64,000 nucleotides of DNA from JAUILA01 sp964563925 (GCA_964563925.1 CAZLZD010000001.1:62001-126000), one strand, 5' to 3'. Counted from the first letter of the stretch, positions 53,152-62,654 are shown. A program made the numbers and translations. Notes: generated by a model from the sequence alone, not told the origin.

Positions 53152-53182
53152 TTTAAGTGTTACTTGAACTTGTGTATGTTTG
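53152..53182 (+). promoter_or_regulatory. Predicted promoter of the first small beta-barrel gene
   Basis: TATGTTTG (53175-53182) matches TAnnTTTG exactly. TTTA (53152-53155) is a one-mismatch -33 element at 19 nt. The start codon at 53270 is about 80 nt downstream of the inferred start point. Confidence 0.55.
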
Positions 53183-53269
53183 CGATGAAAATTGATATAA
53201 TTTGCTTCATCTTAATTTCTATTTTTACGCCACGATTTAATGTATTTTTTATTAAACAAACTCATTCAA

Positions 53270-53830
53270 ATGAAGAAGATTTTTTTACTCGCGACTGCTG
53301 TTGTTATGTTCGCCACAGTGAGCCAGGCTCAGGTTAGGTTTGGCGCTAAAGCAGGATTGAACATTGCCAACCTTGACTTTGAATACGAGGGATTTTCATT
53401 TTCCCCGGATTCAAAAACCAGCTTCCACATTGGTGTAATGGCCAAATACCAGTTCAATGAACAATTTGGTATCCAGCCTGAAATTGTTTACTCCATGGAA
53501 GGTGCAGAGATTGAAGACTCTGAGATCGATTTTAATTTCATCAACATTCCGATTTTATTCACTTACAATCCTGCAGAGATTTTCAGCATCCACGCTGGTC
53601 CTCAGTTTGGTATCCTGACAACCGCAGAAATTGATGGTGAGGATTTTAAAGATGAAATAAAGTCATTGAACCTGTCACTTGGAATTGGAGCTGCAGTAGA
53701 ACTTACCAATGGATTCACCGGCGGTGTTCGTTACAACCTTGGATTGTCAAACCTCAATGATTCAGAGGATGACGGGGAAATCAAGGCCAACGCTTTCCAG
53801 CTTTACGTAGGCTATTTTTTCAGCCGATAG
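53270..53830 (+). CDS. Small outer-membrane beta-barrel protein (PorT-like)
   Basis: A 186-residue protein from Met at 53270: signal peptide (about 1-20, ending SQAQ) then an eight-stranded type barrel with GAKAGLNIANL, FGIQPEIVYS and IHAGPQFG motifs typical of Bacteroidota OM beta-barrel proteins. The function of such barrels is mostly unknown. It is the first of three co-directional small barrels; a hairpin terminator follows. An earlier ATG (53240) adds ten residues and is less plausible. Confidence 0.88.
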   Translation: MKKIFLLATAVVMFATVSQAQVRFGAKAGLNIANLDFEYEGFSFSPDSKTSFHIGVMAKYQFNEQFGIQPEIVYSMEGAEIEDSEIDFNFINIPILFTYNPAEIFSIHAGPQFGILTTAEIDGEDFKDEIKSLNLSLGIGAAVELTNGFTGGVRYNLGLSNLNDSEDDGEIKANAFQLYVGYFFSR

Positions 53831-53850
53831 GAAAAGGTTATCTTTAGAAA

Positions 53851-53877
53851 AAGTCGGGTTAATCCCGACTTTTTTTT
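53851..53877 (+). terminator. Rho-independent terminator
   Basis: AAGTCGGG-TTAAT-CCCGACTT stem followed by a T-run, 20 bp after the stop of the first beta-barrel gene. The A-run on the left would also allow minus-strand use. Confidence 0.9.
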
Positions 53878-53919
53878 AACTGACTTTTTAATGCCATTTT
53901 TAAATTAAAATTAAGTGCA

Positions 53920-54399
53920 ATGAGAAAATTACTTTTAACACTTAGCTTCGTCACAATGATTGCCATGGCCTCACAGGCTCAAACCCGCTTAGGCGCTGGT
54001 TTTGGGTGGGGCAGTGAGATTGAAGAACTGGGACTGGGTATTAACGGAGAATTTTTCGTAAACGAAAAAATCTCCCTGAATCCGGGCTTTATATTCTTCT
54101 TTGTCGATGACGGTCCCTTTGACAAGCAGGACTTCTGGACATTCAATGCCAACATGAATTACTATTTTGCCCAGGAGGGTTCAGTGGAATTCTATGGTAT
54201 TGGCGGATTGAATCTGTCAACCTATTCCGTTGAATGGAATGATGATGATGATTCAAACACGGAATTAGGTATTAACCTTGGTATAGGTACTAATTTCGTA
54301 GTAGGGGGTTCGGTATTGCCGTACGCCGAATTGAAGTATGTGATTGGGGATTATGACCAACTCGTACTTTTCTTTGGGGTTAAATTCAATCTGAATTAA
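53920..54399 (+). CDS. Small outer-membrane beta-barrel protein
   Basis: A 159-residue protein with a signal peptide (about 1-20, ending SQAQ) and alternating beta strands. The segments ISLNPGFIFFF, FYGIGGLNLS and LPYAELKYV suit a short eight-stranded barrel ending in a hydrophobic-polar C-terminal strand. It resembles its two neighbours in general design, but identity is low. A terminator follows. Confidence 0.85.
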   Translation: MRKLLLTLSFVTMIAMASQAQTRLGAGFGWGSEIEELGLGINGEFFVNEKISLNPGFIFFFVDDGPFDKQDFWTFNANMNYYFAQEGSVEFYGIGGLNLSTYSVEWNDDDDSNTELGINLGIGTNFVVGGSVLPYAELKYVIGDYDQLVLFFGVKFNLN

Positions 54400-54427
54400 A
54401 TAATAAATAGCCTTATAGAGGAACAGG

Positions 54428-54453
54428 AGTCCGCTTTCGAGCGGACTTTTTTT
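54428..54453 (+). terminator. Rho-independent terminator
   Basis: AGTCCGCT-TTCG-AGCGGACT stem with UUCG tetraloop and a T-run, 28 bp after the second beta-barrel gene. A second hairpin (GACCCGC at 54471-54477 with GCGGGTC at 54485-54491) follows. Confidence 0.92.
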
Positions 54454-54549
54454 GTTTTAACAAATCAAATGACCCGCCCCTGGAAGCGGGTCTTCCTAAT
54501 TCTGGTCTGATATTTGGTTTACCGAAGACCTAACCAAATTCAACAGGGT

Positions 54550-55131
54550 ATGAAAAGATATGCTTTAGTTTTTACGATTTTGCTGGCAGGGATAAGCACG
54601 GCCGGGTATTCCCAGTTTCAGCTTGGGGTTAAAGGCGGACTGAATTTGTCTGACTTTTCAGTGAAGAATATGGAGACAAATCAGAAAACCGGATATCATT
54701 TTGGTGCGTTTACAGGATTTAAGTTTGGAAAAATCGGTATCCAGCCTGAGGTGATCTTTTCCCAGCAGGGCACCACCTTCCAGTTTGACGGAAAGGACCT
54801 GGAGTCTAATTTCACGTATATTAATGTGCCGGTGATTATGAAGCTTTATCTGGTGGGCGGACTCAACCTGCAGATAGGTCCGCAATTTGGCTACCTGACC
54901 ACCGCAGAATCAGAGTTTAATCCCATTGAGGAGATGGGCGACCGTAATGTCAGGGACTATTATGACCACGCAGATGTATCTCTGGCCATGGGATTCGGAA
55001 TAGACCTGCCATTTAACGTAAACCTGGATTTTCGCTATAATAAGGGGCTCAGGGATATATCCGAAGCCAACCTGAACAGTACGCAGAATCAGGTATTCCA
55101 GGTTTCTGCCGGAATCAGGATTATTGACTGA
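54550..55131 (+). CDS. PorT-family outer-membrane beta-barrel protein
   Basis: A 193-residue protein from Met at 54550 with a signal peptide (about 1-20, ending GYSQ). LGVKGGLNLSDFSV, IGIQPEVIFSQQG and LQIGPQFGYLTTAE are typical of the PorT-like barrel family and match the first barrel (53270) more than the second. Likely an OM protein of unknown role. The start 12 codons upstream (54514) is rejected because it lies before the natural signal peptide. Confidence 0.88.
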   Translation: MKRYALVFTILLAGISTAGYSQFQLGVKGGLNLSDFSVKNMETNQKTGYHFGAFTGFKFGKIGIQPEVIFSQQGTTFQFDGKDLESNFTYINVPVIMKLYLVGGLNLQIGPQFGYLTTAESEFNPIEEMGDRNVRDYYDHADVSLAMGFGIDLPFNVNLDFRYNKGLRDISEANLNSTQNQVFQVSAGIRIID

Positions 55132-55147
55132 GGTATCTTCATTCCAC

Positions 55148-55243
55148 CTGGCATCTGGAGTACGCCGTTAGCTGGCATCTGGAGTACGCCGCTACCTGTG
55201 ATCTGGAGTACGCCGCTACCTGTGACCTGGAGTACGTCGTAAA
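55148..55243. repeat. Four tandem 24-bp repeats
   Basis: Four units start at 55148, 55172, 55196 and 55220 with consensus CTG(G/T)(C/G)A(T/C)CTGGAGTACG(C/T)CG. Nothing indicates a gene in the 205-bp space between the convergent barrel and tyrS genes. On the minus strand the units encode an 8-residue repeat (VLQxxGSG-like) in an open frame, but this is probably incidental. Confidence 0.85.
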
Positions 55244-55248
55244 CTTTC

Positions 55249-55284
55249 ATCCCGGACTTCCGCCTGCGGCGGATGATCCGGGAT
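55249..55284. terminator. Imperfect palindrome/hairpin between convergent genes
   Basis: ATCCCGGA...CCGCC pairs with GGCGG...TCCGGGAT around TGC with a small internal loop. The location between two convergent gene ends suggests a bidirectional terminator or a dispersed intergenic palindrome. Confidence 0.55.
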
Positions 55285-55336
55285 CTCCTTACAAGGGAAA
55301 TACGCCACACCCGGCAGGGCAGCCACGATCTGCAAT

Positions 55337-56623
55337 CTATTTCACAATAAACAGGTAAAAATTTTTCTTTCCTTTTTGGGCGAGAATGTACTTTCCCTGC
55401 AGCAAGGATACTTCGGGCACAGCATCCGGATCGGTAACCTTTTCCTTGTTCAGGCTCACACCACCCCCTTTGATCATACGTTTAGCTTCACCGCGGGAAG
55501 CGAAAACGCTGTTCTCCGACAAGTCTGACAGTAAAATGCTTACATTTTCACATGCATCCAGGGTCTCCCGGTTCAGGTGAATCTGGGGGATGCCTTCCAG
55601 TACGGAAAGAAGGGTCTTTTCATCCAGGGAAGCCAGGTCTTCGGTGGTGCTTTTCCCAAATAAAATCCCGCTTGCCTTTACGGCTGTTTCATAATCTTCC
55701 CGGGAATGCGCCCTTACCGTAATATCTTCAGCCAGCGTCTTCTGAAGCAGGCGCAAATGAGGAGATTTACGGTGTTCCTCCACAAGGGCGGAAATTTCCT
55801 CCTTCGACATGAGCGTAAAAATCCGGATGTAATTCTCGGCATCCTCATCGCTTGCATTCAGCCAGTATTGATAAAACTTGTAAGGTGATGTCTTTTCAGG
55901 ATCCAGCCAGACATTCCCGCCTTCTGTTTTGCCAAACTTCGTCCCGTCGGCCTTTTTGAGAAGGGGCGTGGTAATGGCGTACGCTTCGCCTTGTACTTTA
56001 CGCCGGATGAGCTCGGTCCCTGTCACGATGTTTCCCCATTGGTCACTGCCGCCCAACTGGACTTTACAGCCCTTGTGCTCGTAAAGCCAGAGAAAGTCAT
56101 AGCCCTGTATCAGCTGATAGGAGAATTCTGTAAAGGAGAGGCCGGTTTCAAGCCGTTTCTGTACAGATTCCTTGGCCATCATATAATTTACTGTGATGTG
56201 CTTACCTACGTCACGGATAAAATCAAGGAAGCTGAACTCCCTGAACCAGTCGTAGTTATTGACAATTTCCGCGGCATTCTCCCCGGAATCGAAATCCAGA
56301 AATTTCTCAAGTTGCGACTGAATTCCCTTCAGGTTGGTCTGAAGTACCTCCGGTGAAAGCAGGTTCCTTTCGGCCGATTTTCCGGAAGGATCACCCACCA
56401 TTCCGGTGGCTCCGCCTACCAGTGCAACAGGTTTGTGACCGGCGCGCTGGAGATGGACCAGCGTCATGATCTGAACCAGGCTGCCGATATGGAGCGAATC
56501 AGAAGTAGGATCAAACCCGATATAGGCGGGTGTCATGTGTGAATTCATGTATTCCTGCACACCAGGTGTCATATCATGGATCATGCCCCGCCAGGTGAGC
56601 TCTTCAACGAAATCATTCTTCAT
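55337..56623 (-). CDS. tyrS: Tyrosyl-tRNA synthetase
   Basis: A class I aminoacyl-tRNA synthetase charging tRNA-Tyr. At 428 residues it is of normal bacterial length. The HIGH-like motif is LHIGSL, the tyrosine-pocket region has QGYDFLWLYEHKGCKVQLGGSDQWGN (read in part), and KMSKS is replaced by the usual KFGKTEGG. A C-terminal S4 domain is present (SRGEAKRMIKGGGVSLN). It has its own upstream promoter-like elements and is monocistronic. Confidence 0.97.
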   Translation of the reverse strand: MKNDFVEELTWRGMIHDMTPGVQEYMNSHMTPAYIGFDPTSDSLHIGSLVQIMTLVHLQRAGHKPVALVGGATGMVGDPSGKSAERNLLSPEVLQTNLKGIQSQLEKFLDFDSGENAAEIVNNYDWFREFSFLDFIRDVGKHITVNYMMAKESVQKRLETGLSFTEFSYQLIQGYDFLWLYEHKGCKVQLGGSDQWGNIVTGTELIRRKVQGEAYAITTPLLKKADGTKFGKTEGGNVWLDPEKTSPYKFYQYWLNASDEDAENYIRIFTLMSKEEISALVEEHRKSPHLRLLQKTLAEDITVRAHSREDYETAVKASGILFGKSTTEDLASLDEKTLLSVLEGIPQIHLNRETLDACENVSILLSDLSENSVFASRGEAKRMIKGGGVSLNKEKVTDPDAVPEVSLLQGKYILAQKGKKNFYLFIVK

Positions 56624-56646
56624 GTCAGGCTGGATTTAATAAGTGG

Positions 56647-56654
56647 CAAATATA
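56647..56654 (-). promoter_or_regulatory. Predicted tyrS -7 element
   Basis: On the minus strand TATATTTG matches TAnnTTTG exactly, 23 bp upstream of the tyrS start, with TTCG 19 nt further upstream as a degenerate -33. Confidence 0.55.
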
Positions 56655-56770
56655 AAAATTAAGATAGGGAAAACGAACGAAGCCGGACATTCCGTGATAT
56701 TTCGCCCGTCCCATTTTCCGCTGATGTAAAAGAGTTGTCCGTTTGCCATTAATCCACGGAAGTTTGTAAC

Positions 56771-56789
56771 CTGATCACGAAAAGATCAG
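56771..56789. promoter_or_regulatory. Inverted repeat upstream of the RND efflux operon
   Basis: CTGATC and GATCAG are separated by seven bases (ACGAAAA), about 35 bp before the adaptor gene's start. It could bind a repressor of the efflux operon. No regulator gene is adjacent, so this is tentative. Confidence 0.35.
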
Positions 56790-56824
56790 TCTTAGTAGTA
56801 AGGTCAAAAACTCAAAATAACAAC

Positions 56825-58015
56825 ATGCAGATAAGGCAAATAATTATTGTTGCCACAGGGGTTGGCATTGTAGGAGGCTCAGTATTTTTAAGTAGCTGGC
56901 TGGGCGGGATGAAAGAAGCACCGGAAGTCAGGCCGGCCGCGGAAGTAAAAAAATACGTAACTACCGACCGGGTTGTCTACCGGGAAATCCCCACCGAGAT
57001 CATGGCACACGGACGCGTCCGGGCGGCGCATACGCTGGATGCCATCGCTGAGGTCACGGGCAAAATGACCGAAGGGTCGGTTCCTTTGAAGGAAGGCCAG
57101 AAATTCAGCAAGGGGTCTCTGTTATACCGGATCGATGACACGGAGGCGAGGCTGGATCTCCAGTCTTTGAAAAGCAATTTCCTTCGTGACCTTGCGGCTA
57201 TTCTCCCCGACCTTAAAATAGATTTCAGTGAAAACTATGAAGCCTGGGATACGTATTTTCAGCAAATTTCGCTGGAGGCACCGATTCCCGACCTCCCCGA
57301 ACACCGGTCTGTAAAGGAAAAAACGTTTCTTGCCACCCGTAATATATTCAGCAGTTACTATGCGATCAAAAGCGCCGAAACCAATTTACGGAAATACAGG
57401 ATATACGCTCCCTTCGACGGAACGATCGCCGAGGTGCAACTGCAATCGGGATCCTTTGTCAATCCGGGCAGCCGGATCGCACGTCTCATGCGGTCGGACA
57501 AGCTGGAAATTAAGGTTGACGTAGATACGGATGATATCCGCTGGATCAGCATGGGAGCCCCGGCCAGCATTCTTACCGAAGACAATAAAAAGGAATGGAA
57601 AGGCAGAGTGGTGCGTATTGGTGATTTTGTGAATGAAAGCACCCAGTCAATCGATGTGTTCCTGTCGGTGGATAACGCTCCCTCGGATATGTATGATGGT
57701 GAATATCTCAAGGTGAAAATACCCGGACAAACCGTATCTCGGGGAATGATCATCCCGCGTAATGCGCTGATGAACCATGACCAGGTGTATATCCTGGAAG
57801 ACAGCACGATCCGTGTGCAGTCGGTTAACCTGGTCAGGCTTAATGGTGAATCTGCCATTTTCAACGGACTTCCGGAAGGAAGCGAGGTGGTGGTGGAACC
57901 GCTGATCAATGCCCACAACAACATGAAGGCTTATCGAAGGTCTTCTCCCGGGAATGACATTGACCTTGAACTGTCCGGATTAAAATCATCCTCAGAAACA
58001 AAGTCCACTCCATGA
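56825..58015 (+). CDS. RND efflux periplasmic adaptor (membrane fusion protein)
   Basis: A 396-residue MFP (HlyD/AcrA family) with an N-terminal membrane anchor (about 6-26). The biotinyl-lipoyl-type half-motifs (GRVRAAHTLDAIAEVTGKM and APFDGTIAEVQLQSGSFVNPGSRI) flank a short helical hairpin, followed by beta-barrel and membrane-proximal domains. It links the inner-membrane pump to TolC. Its stop overlaps the start of the pump gene by 4 bp. Confidence 0.94.
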   Translation: MQIRQIIIVATGVGIVGGSVFLSSWLGGMKEAPEVRPAAEVKKYVTTDRVVYREIPTEIMAHGRVRAAHTLDAIAEVTGKMTEGSVPLKEGQKFSKGSLLYRIDDTEARLDLQSLKSNFLRDLAAILPDLKIDFSENYEAWDTYFQQISLEAPIPDLPEHRSVKEKTFLATRNIFSSYYAIKSAETNLRKYRIYAPFDGTIAEVQLQSGSFVNPGSRIARLMRSDKLEIKVDVDTDDIRWISMGAPASILTEDNKKEWKGRVVRIGDFVNESTQSIDVFLSVDNAPSDMYDGEYLKVKIPGQTVSRGMIIPRNALMNHDQVYILEDSTIRVQSVNLVRLNGESAIFNGLPEGSEVVVEPLINAHNNMKAYRRSSPGNDIDLELSGLKSSSETKSTP

Positions 58016-61000
58016 ACGGATCAATGAAAAGCCTGGTCGCGTATTTTGTAAAATTTCCGATCCTGGCCAACATAGCGATCGCACTGACGCTGATCACGGG
58101 TGTATTTTGCCTGGTCAATACCACCAAGTCATTTTTTCCCTCACGCCCTGACAAGAATATTGTAATACAGGTTTCTTATCCCGGTGCGTCCCCGGAAGAA
58201 ATGGAAGAAGGTGTGACCCTTAAAGTGGAGGAAGCACTGACCAGCATATCGGGAATTGATGAAATCCTTTCCACAAGTTCCGAAAACGTGGCCTCCATTA
58301 CGGTGGTTACACTGGAGAATTATGACATCGATGAAGTCTATACTGAAATAAAAAATTCAGTAGACGGGATTGGGTCATTCCCGGTAAGTGCTGAAAAGCC
58401 CTTAATTTATAAGCAGCGTCAGAATTCCACCGCCCAGTGGCTTGCCCTGACCGGGGATGTGGATCTCAGCGTGCTGGAGCAGTACGCCAGGGATATCAAG
58501 GACGACCTGCTGGCTTCAGGACATATATCCCAGGTAAATATCATGGGGCTCAGCGCACGGGAAATCTCCATTGAAGTTTCGGAAGAAAATCTCTCCCGGT
58601 TCGGAATCACCTTCGACCAGGTGGCCAGCGCGGTGCGGCAAAACAACCGGGACATATCCGCCGGATCCATCAAATCGGCCCGCGAAGAAATCCTGATCAG
58701 GTCAAAGGCAAAGGAGACCGATGCCGGTCGAATTGGTGAAATCATTGTCCGCTCAGAAACCGATGGCAGTAATCTGCTGCTGAAAGATATTGCGACAATC
58801 CGTGAACAGTATGCCGAGGATCCCACCAGCACCTACCTTAACGGGGAGCGTGCGGTATATATTCAGGTAAATAAACTGGAAACGGAAGACCTGGAGCAGA
58901 TATCGGGTATTGTACAACCCTACGTGGACTCGTTTAATACCACGCATTCCGGAGTGGAGCTTCACCTTACCTGGGATTTCATGAACATGCTCAACGAACG
59001 GCTCAACCTGCTTACAAGCAACGGTCTTGTCGGGTTGTTGCTGGTGCTTATTGCACTGGGTACTTTCCTCAGCCTGAGGCTTTCGTTTTGGGTGGCATGG
59101 GGAATTCCGTCGTCCTTCCTGGGAATGTTTATACTGGGTTCATTCGTGGGGATGACAATCAACATGATTTCCCTTTTCGGCATGATACTCGTAATCGGAA
59201 TTCTCGTGGATGACGGTATTGTGATTGCGGAAAACATCTACACCCATTTTGAAAAACACAAGAACCCTGTAAGGGCCGCGATAGAAGGAACCATGGAAGT
59301 CATGCCTGCGGTCTTTACTTCGGTCCTTACCACCATTGTGGCTTTCTTACCGTTGCTTTTGCTCACCGGCGGGTTTGAATTCCTGAAGGACATGGCTTTC
59401 GTGGTCATCTTTTCACTCGGATTTTCTTTGATTGAAGCCTTTTTTATCCTGCCGGCGCATTTATCCAGCAAAACCGTTCTGAGCATCAAGAAGGAAGATA
59501 CGGTCAGCTATAAAATACGAAGGCAGATCAACCGGGCGGTGGATTTTTTACGGTTCAAACTGTATGGCAGCGCATTAAAGTATACCATGAAATACCGGCT
59601 GATATCGGTTTGTTTCCTGATCGCATTGTTTCCGCTGACCTTCGGGCTCTTCAGTGGCGGGTTTATCAAGAGTACTTTCTTTCCTCAGATACCTTTCAAC
59701 AGCTTCAATGTAAATATCGCCTTTAAACCGGGCGAGCGGGAAACCAGGGTTGAGAAGTACCTGATGCAGTTTGAGGAAGCCATCTGGGAAGTCAATGAAG
59801 ATTTAAAGGAGGAACTTGTAACCGAAGATGATATTATCAACTATACCTTCGGAAATATTGGCAGTACCGGAGACGGGTCTGACCAGGGCGGCCACGCCGG
59901 AAATATCAATATTTTCTACAAGGAGCTGGATAAGTACGGTATTAACAGCTTTGACCTGATTGAGAAAATCAGGGAAAAGATAGGTCCGGTTACGGAAGCC
60001 GAAAAATTTAATATCGGGGGCGCCAATCAATGGGGTAAACCGGTTTCCCTGCGGCTCCTCGGTAAGAATTTCGAAGAACTTGAGGCCGCCAAGGAATTTC
60101 TTAAGGATGAGCTGGCACAGTTTGCCGAACTCCGGGATGTTCAGGACAATGTGGCGGTGGGCCGGCGGGAGATGCTGTTTGAACTGACCCCTCAGGCCTA
60201 CTTCCTTGGATTGACCCACAATGACATCACGCGTCAGATCAGGCAGGGCTTTTTCGGTGAAGAAGTTCAGCGCCTGCAGAAGGGAGATGACGAGGTCAGG
60301 GTGTGGGTACGTTACCCGGGGTCCGGCCGGCTTAGTGTTGGTCAGCTGGAAGAGATGAAGATCAAGACACCGGCAGGAGAGAAATACCCTCTCACCCAGG
60401 TGGCCGGCTATACGGTGGAGCGGGGCGTATCGGGTATTAAGCATTACAATACAAGCCGGGCGGTTACGGTGGAGGCAGACCTGACCGATCCGTTTGGTGA
60501 AGTTCCGCCCATCCTTCAGAAAGTAAGGGAAGATATTGTGCCGGCACTCACGGCCCGATTCCCGAGTGTTAAAGTCGATTACGGAGGCCAGGCCCAGGAG
60601 AGTCAGCGTGCGGCTACCGAGATCATGACGTATTTCGGAGGAGCATTCCTGCTGATCTTCTTTATCATCATGATTACGTTCCGGTCATTTTACCAGGCGG
60701 TCATGATTATCGCAATGATCCCGGTAGGCTGGATAGGAGCCTCTTACGGGCATGGTATTGAGGGGCATCCGGTCTCCCTGCTCAGCGCCTGGGGAATGAT
60801 TGCCCTTTCAGGGGTCATCATCAACGATGCGGTCGTATTCCTGGCAAAATTTAATTCGCTGATACGCGAAGAGGGCATGACTGTTTACCAGGCAGCTTAT
60901 CACGCAGGGCTTGCCCGGTTCAGGGCTATCATGCTGACATCGCTTACCACGGTGGCCGGCTTATGGCCTCTCATAATGGAAACGAGCTTCCAGGCTCAGT

Positions 61001-61209
61001 TTCTGATTCCGATGGCAATTTCAGTGGCATATGGTGTCCTCATCGGTACGTTCATTATCCTGCTGTTTTTTCCTGCGCTGATCCTGTTCTTCAATGATGT
61101 GCGAAGATACGCACGGTGGCTGTGGACAGGTAAAAAGCCCCGGGCCGAAGAGGTGGAACGGGTGCTGATTGATGACCGGAGACTGGAAGAATATAAAGAA
61201 TCTGCATAA
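58012..61209 (+). CDS. RND-family efflux pump permease (AcrB-like)
   Basis: Proton-driven inner-membrane transporter of 1065 residues, the usual RND length, with two sets of six helices and two large periplasmic loops. The TM4 proton-relay region has ILVIGILVDDGIVIAENIY. N-terminal VSYPGASPEEMEEGV and the C-terminal GWIGASYGH and LSGVIINDAVVFLAKF segments are standard for the family. It may export drugs, metals or lipids; sequence alone cannot say. It lies between the adaptor and TolC genes, with overlaps of 4 bp and 1 bp. Confidence 0.96.
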   Translation: MNGSMKSLVAYFVKFPILANIAIALTLITGVFCLVNTTKSFFPSRPDKNIVIQVSYPGASPEEMEEGVTLKVEEALTSISGIDEILSTSSENVASITVVTLENYDIDEVYTEIKNSVDGIGSFPVSAEKPLIYKQRQNSTAQWLALTGDVDLSVLEQYARDIKDDLLASGHISQVNIMGLSAREISIEVSEENLSRFGITFDQVASAVRQNNRDISAGSIKSAREEILIRSKAKETDAGRIGEIIVRSETDGSNLLLKDIATIREQYAEDPTSTYLNGERAVYIQVNKLETEDLEQISGIVQPYVDSFNTTHSGVELHLTWDFMNMLNERLNLLTSNGLVGLLLVLIALGTFLSLRLSFWVAWGIPSSFLGMFILGSFVGMTINMISLFGMILVIGILVDDGIVIAENIYTHFEKHKNPVRAAIEGTMEVMPAVFTSVLTTIVAFLPLLLLTGGFEFLKDMAFVVIFSLGFSLIEAFFILPAHLSSKTVLSIKKEDTVSYKIRRQINRAVDFLRFKLYGSALKYTMKYRLISVCFLIALFPLTFGLFSGGFIKSTFFPQIPFNSFNVNIAFKPGERETRVEKYLMQFEEAIWEVNEDLKEELVTEDDIINYTFGNIGSTGDGSDQGGHAGNINIFYKELDKYGINSFDLIEKIREKIGPVTEAEKFNIGGANQWGKPVSLRLLGKNFEELEAAKEFLKDELAQFAELRDVQDNVAVGRREMLFELTPQAYFLGLTHNDITRQIRQGFFGEEVQRLQKGDDEVRVWVRYPGSGRLSVGQLEEMKIKTPAGEKYPLTQVAGYTVERGVSGIKHYNTSRAVTVEADLTDPFGEVPPILQKVREDIVPALTARFPSVKVDYGGQAQESQRAATEIMTYFGGAFLLIFFIIMITFRSFYQAVMIIAMIPVGWIGASYGHGIEGHPVSLLSAWGMIALSGVIINDAVVFLAKFNSLIREEGMTVYQAAYHAGLARFRAIMLTSLTTVAGLWPLIMETSFQAQFLIPMAISVAYGVLIGTFIILLFFPALILFFNDVRRYARWLWTGKKPRAEEVERVLIDDRRLEEYKESA

Positions 61210-62600
61210 TGTATAAAATACTGAAATACATACTTTTAATACTAGTGATATCTAGTAATAGTTTAAATGCACAGGACCGGATTGACTTGTCACTTTCTGA
61301 TGCAATCAGGAAGGGACTTGCTAATAATTACGATATCAGGATCGAGCGAAAGAATGTGGAGATTGATCAGCGCAATAATTCCTGGGGGGAGGCAGGCCGC
61401 TATCCGACGGTCACGATTAACGGACGGTTTGACAATGGGCTTTCGAACGTCAAACAGGGGGATCAGTTTTTCAACGGGCAGACCTTTCCGGGGTTTGAGC
61501 TTAACAACCAGCGATCAGCCTCTGTGGTTCCGGCTGTCGGATTAGACTGGACATTGTTCAGGGGTAATCAGATCACGATCAGCAAGCGTCGCCTTGAAAA
61601 TCTTGAACGCGAGAGTATGGGGAACGCTGAAATTGTAGTTGCCAATACGGTCCAGCTGATTATTCTGAGTTATTACCGGGTGGTTCTTGAAGAGGAGCGA
61701 ATGCGCGTGTTTGAGGAGCAGCTGTCCTTGTCCCGTGATAAATGGCGCTATACAAGCTTACGAAAGGATATTGGGAGCGCTGTCAGTTCCGATCTCTTGC
61801 TGGAGGAAACCAACTACCTCAATGATTCGGTTAATTTCATCAACCAGGAGCTGGCCTACCGCAATGCGCTGCGAGCCCTGAATTATGTCCTGGGAGAAAC
61901 GGATATGGACCGTGCCTGGTCCCTGACCAATTCCATGAGACAGGAGCTCCTGCCCATGGATTATGCCCACCTGGTCAACGAGATAGAGGAGAAAAACATT
62001 GACCTTCGCAAACAGTATATTACCCAGGCAATCCTGGCCAATAATGTGGATATTCAGCGGGCCGGACGGTATCCTGAATTACGCCTGCAGGCCGGATATT
62101 CCTGGGCCAGATCGGTACAGGACCTGACCAGTGCCACGAGTCCGTCTTCTGATTTTCAGCCACCACCCGAGCCCAGCGTAACCAACCGTGGGAATTATTA
62201 CGCCAACCTGACCCTGTCATTCACCTTGTTTGATGGCAACCGGATCAACCGGGCCATCAGAAATGCCCTGGAGCAGGAAGATATCGGCCAGATTCAAACT
62301 GAAAAGCTGAGGGCAAGTGTCTATCGCGACCTGGCCGATTCGTACGACCAGTATCAGATCCGCCAGAAAATACTGGCCATCAACAACCGGAAGGAAGAAG
62401 CGGCGGCCCTGAACCTGGAAATATCTACAGAAAAATACCGGAGCGGAACGGTCAATTCCTTTGATTTCAGGATAGTACAGAATAACCGCCTGCTTGCTTC
62501 GATCACGCGTCTGGAGTCAATGTATGATATCATTGATTCGAAAATTGCACTCATGCGATTGTCAGGAAATCTCCTTAATGCATTCATTGAGGACAATTAA
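61209..62600 (+). CDS. TolC-family outer-membrane efflux protein
   Basis: A 463-residue outer-membrane factor. It has a signal peptide (about 1-21, ending LNAQ), two long coiled-coil repeats and the TolC-family pattern of helices and barrel strands (LANNYDIRIERKNVEIDQRNN and YYANLTLSFTLFDGNRINRAI). It completes the tripartite RND system. The first 20 codons are AT-rich and use rare-looking ATA/AGT codons, in contrast to the rest of the gene. Its start overlaps the pump's stop (ATAATG). Confidence 0.94.
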   Translation: MYKILKYILLILVISSNSLNAQDRIDLSLSDAIRKGLANNYDIRIERKNVEIDQRNNSWGEAGRYPTVTINGRFDNGLSNVKQGDQFFNGQTFPGFELNNQRSASVVPAVGLDWTLFRGNQITISKRRLENLERESMGNAEIVVANTVQLIILSYYRVVLEEERMRVFEEQLSLSRDKWRYTSLRKDIGSAVSSDLLLEETNYLNDSVNFINQELAYRNALRALNYVLGETDMDRAWSLTNSMRQELLPMDYAHLVNEIEEKNIDLRKQYITQAILANNVDIQRAGRYPELRLQAGYSWARSVQDLTSATSPSSDFQPPPEPSVTNRGNYYANLTLSFTLFDGNRINRAIRNALEQEDIGQIQTEKLRASVYRDLADSYDQYQIRQKILAINNRKEEAAALNLEISTEKYRSGTVNSFDFRIVQNNRLLASITRLESMYDIIDSKIALMRLSGNLLNAFIEDN

Positions 62601-62654
62601 GCTTGGCTAACTGTTATCTAATTGATAACATTGCGGGGTAAACACTGCATATAT

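Noticed and set aside
55089..55310. A minus-strand frame with an 8-residue repeat across the 24-bp repeats
   Set aside because: The frame exists only because the repeat length is a multiple of three. The N-terminus is Arg-rich, with no signal or domain, so it was kept as a DNA repeat only.
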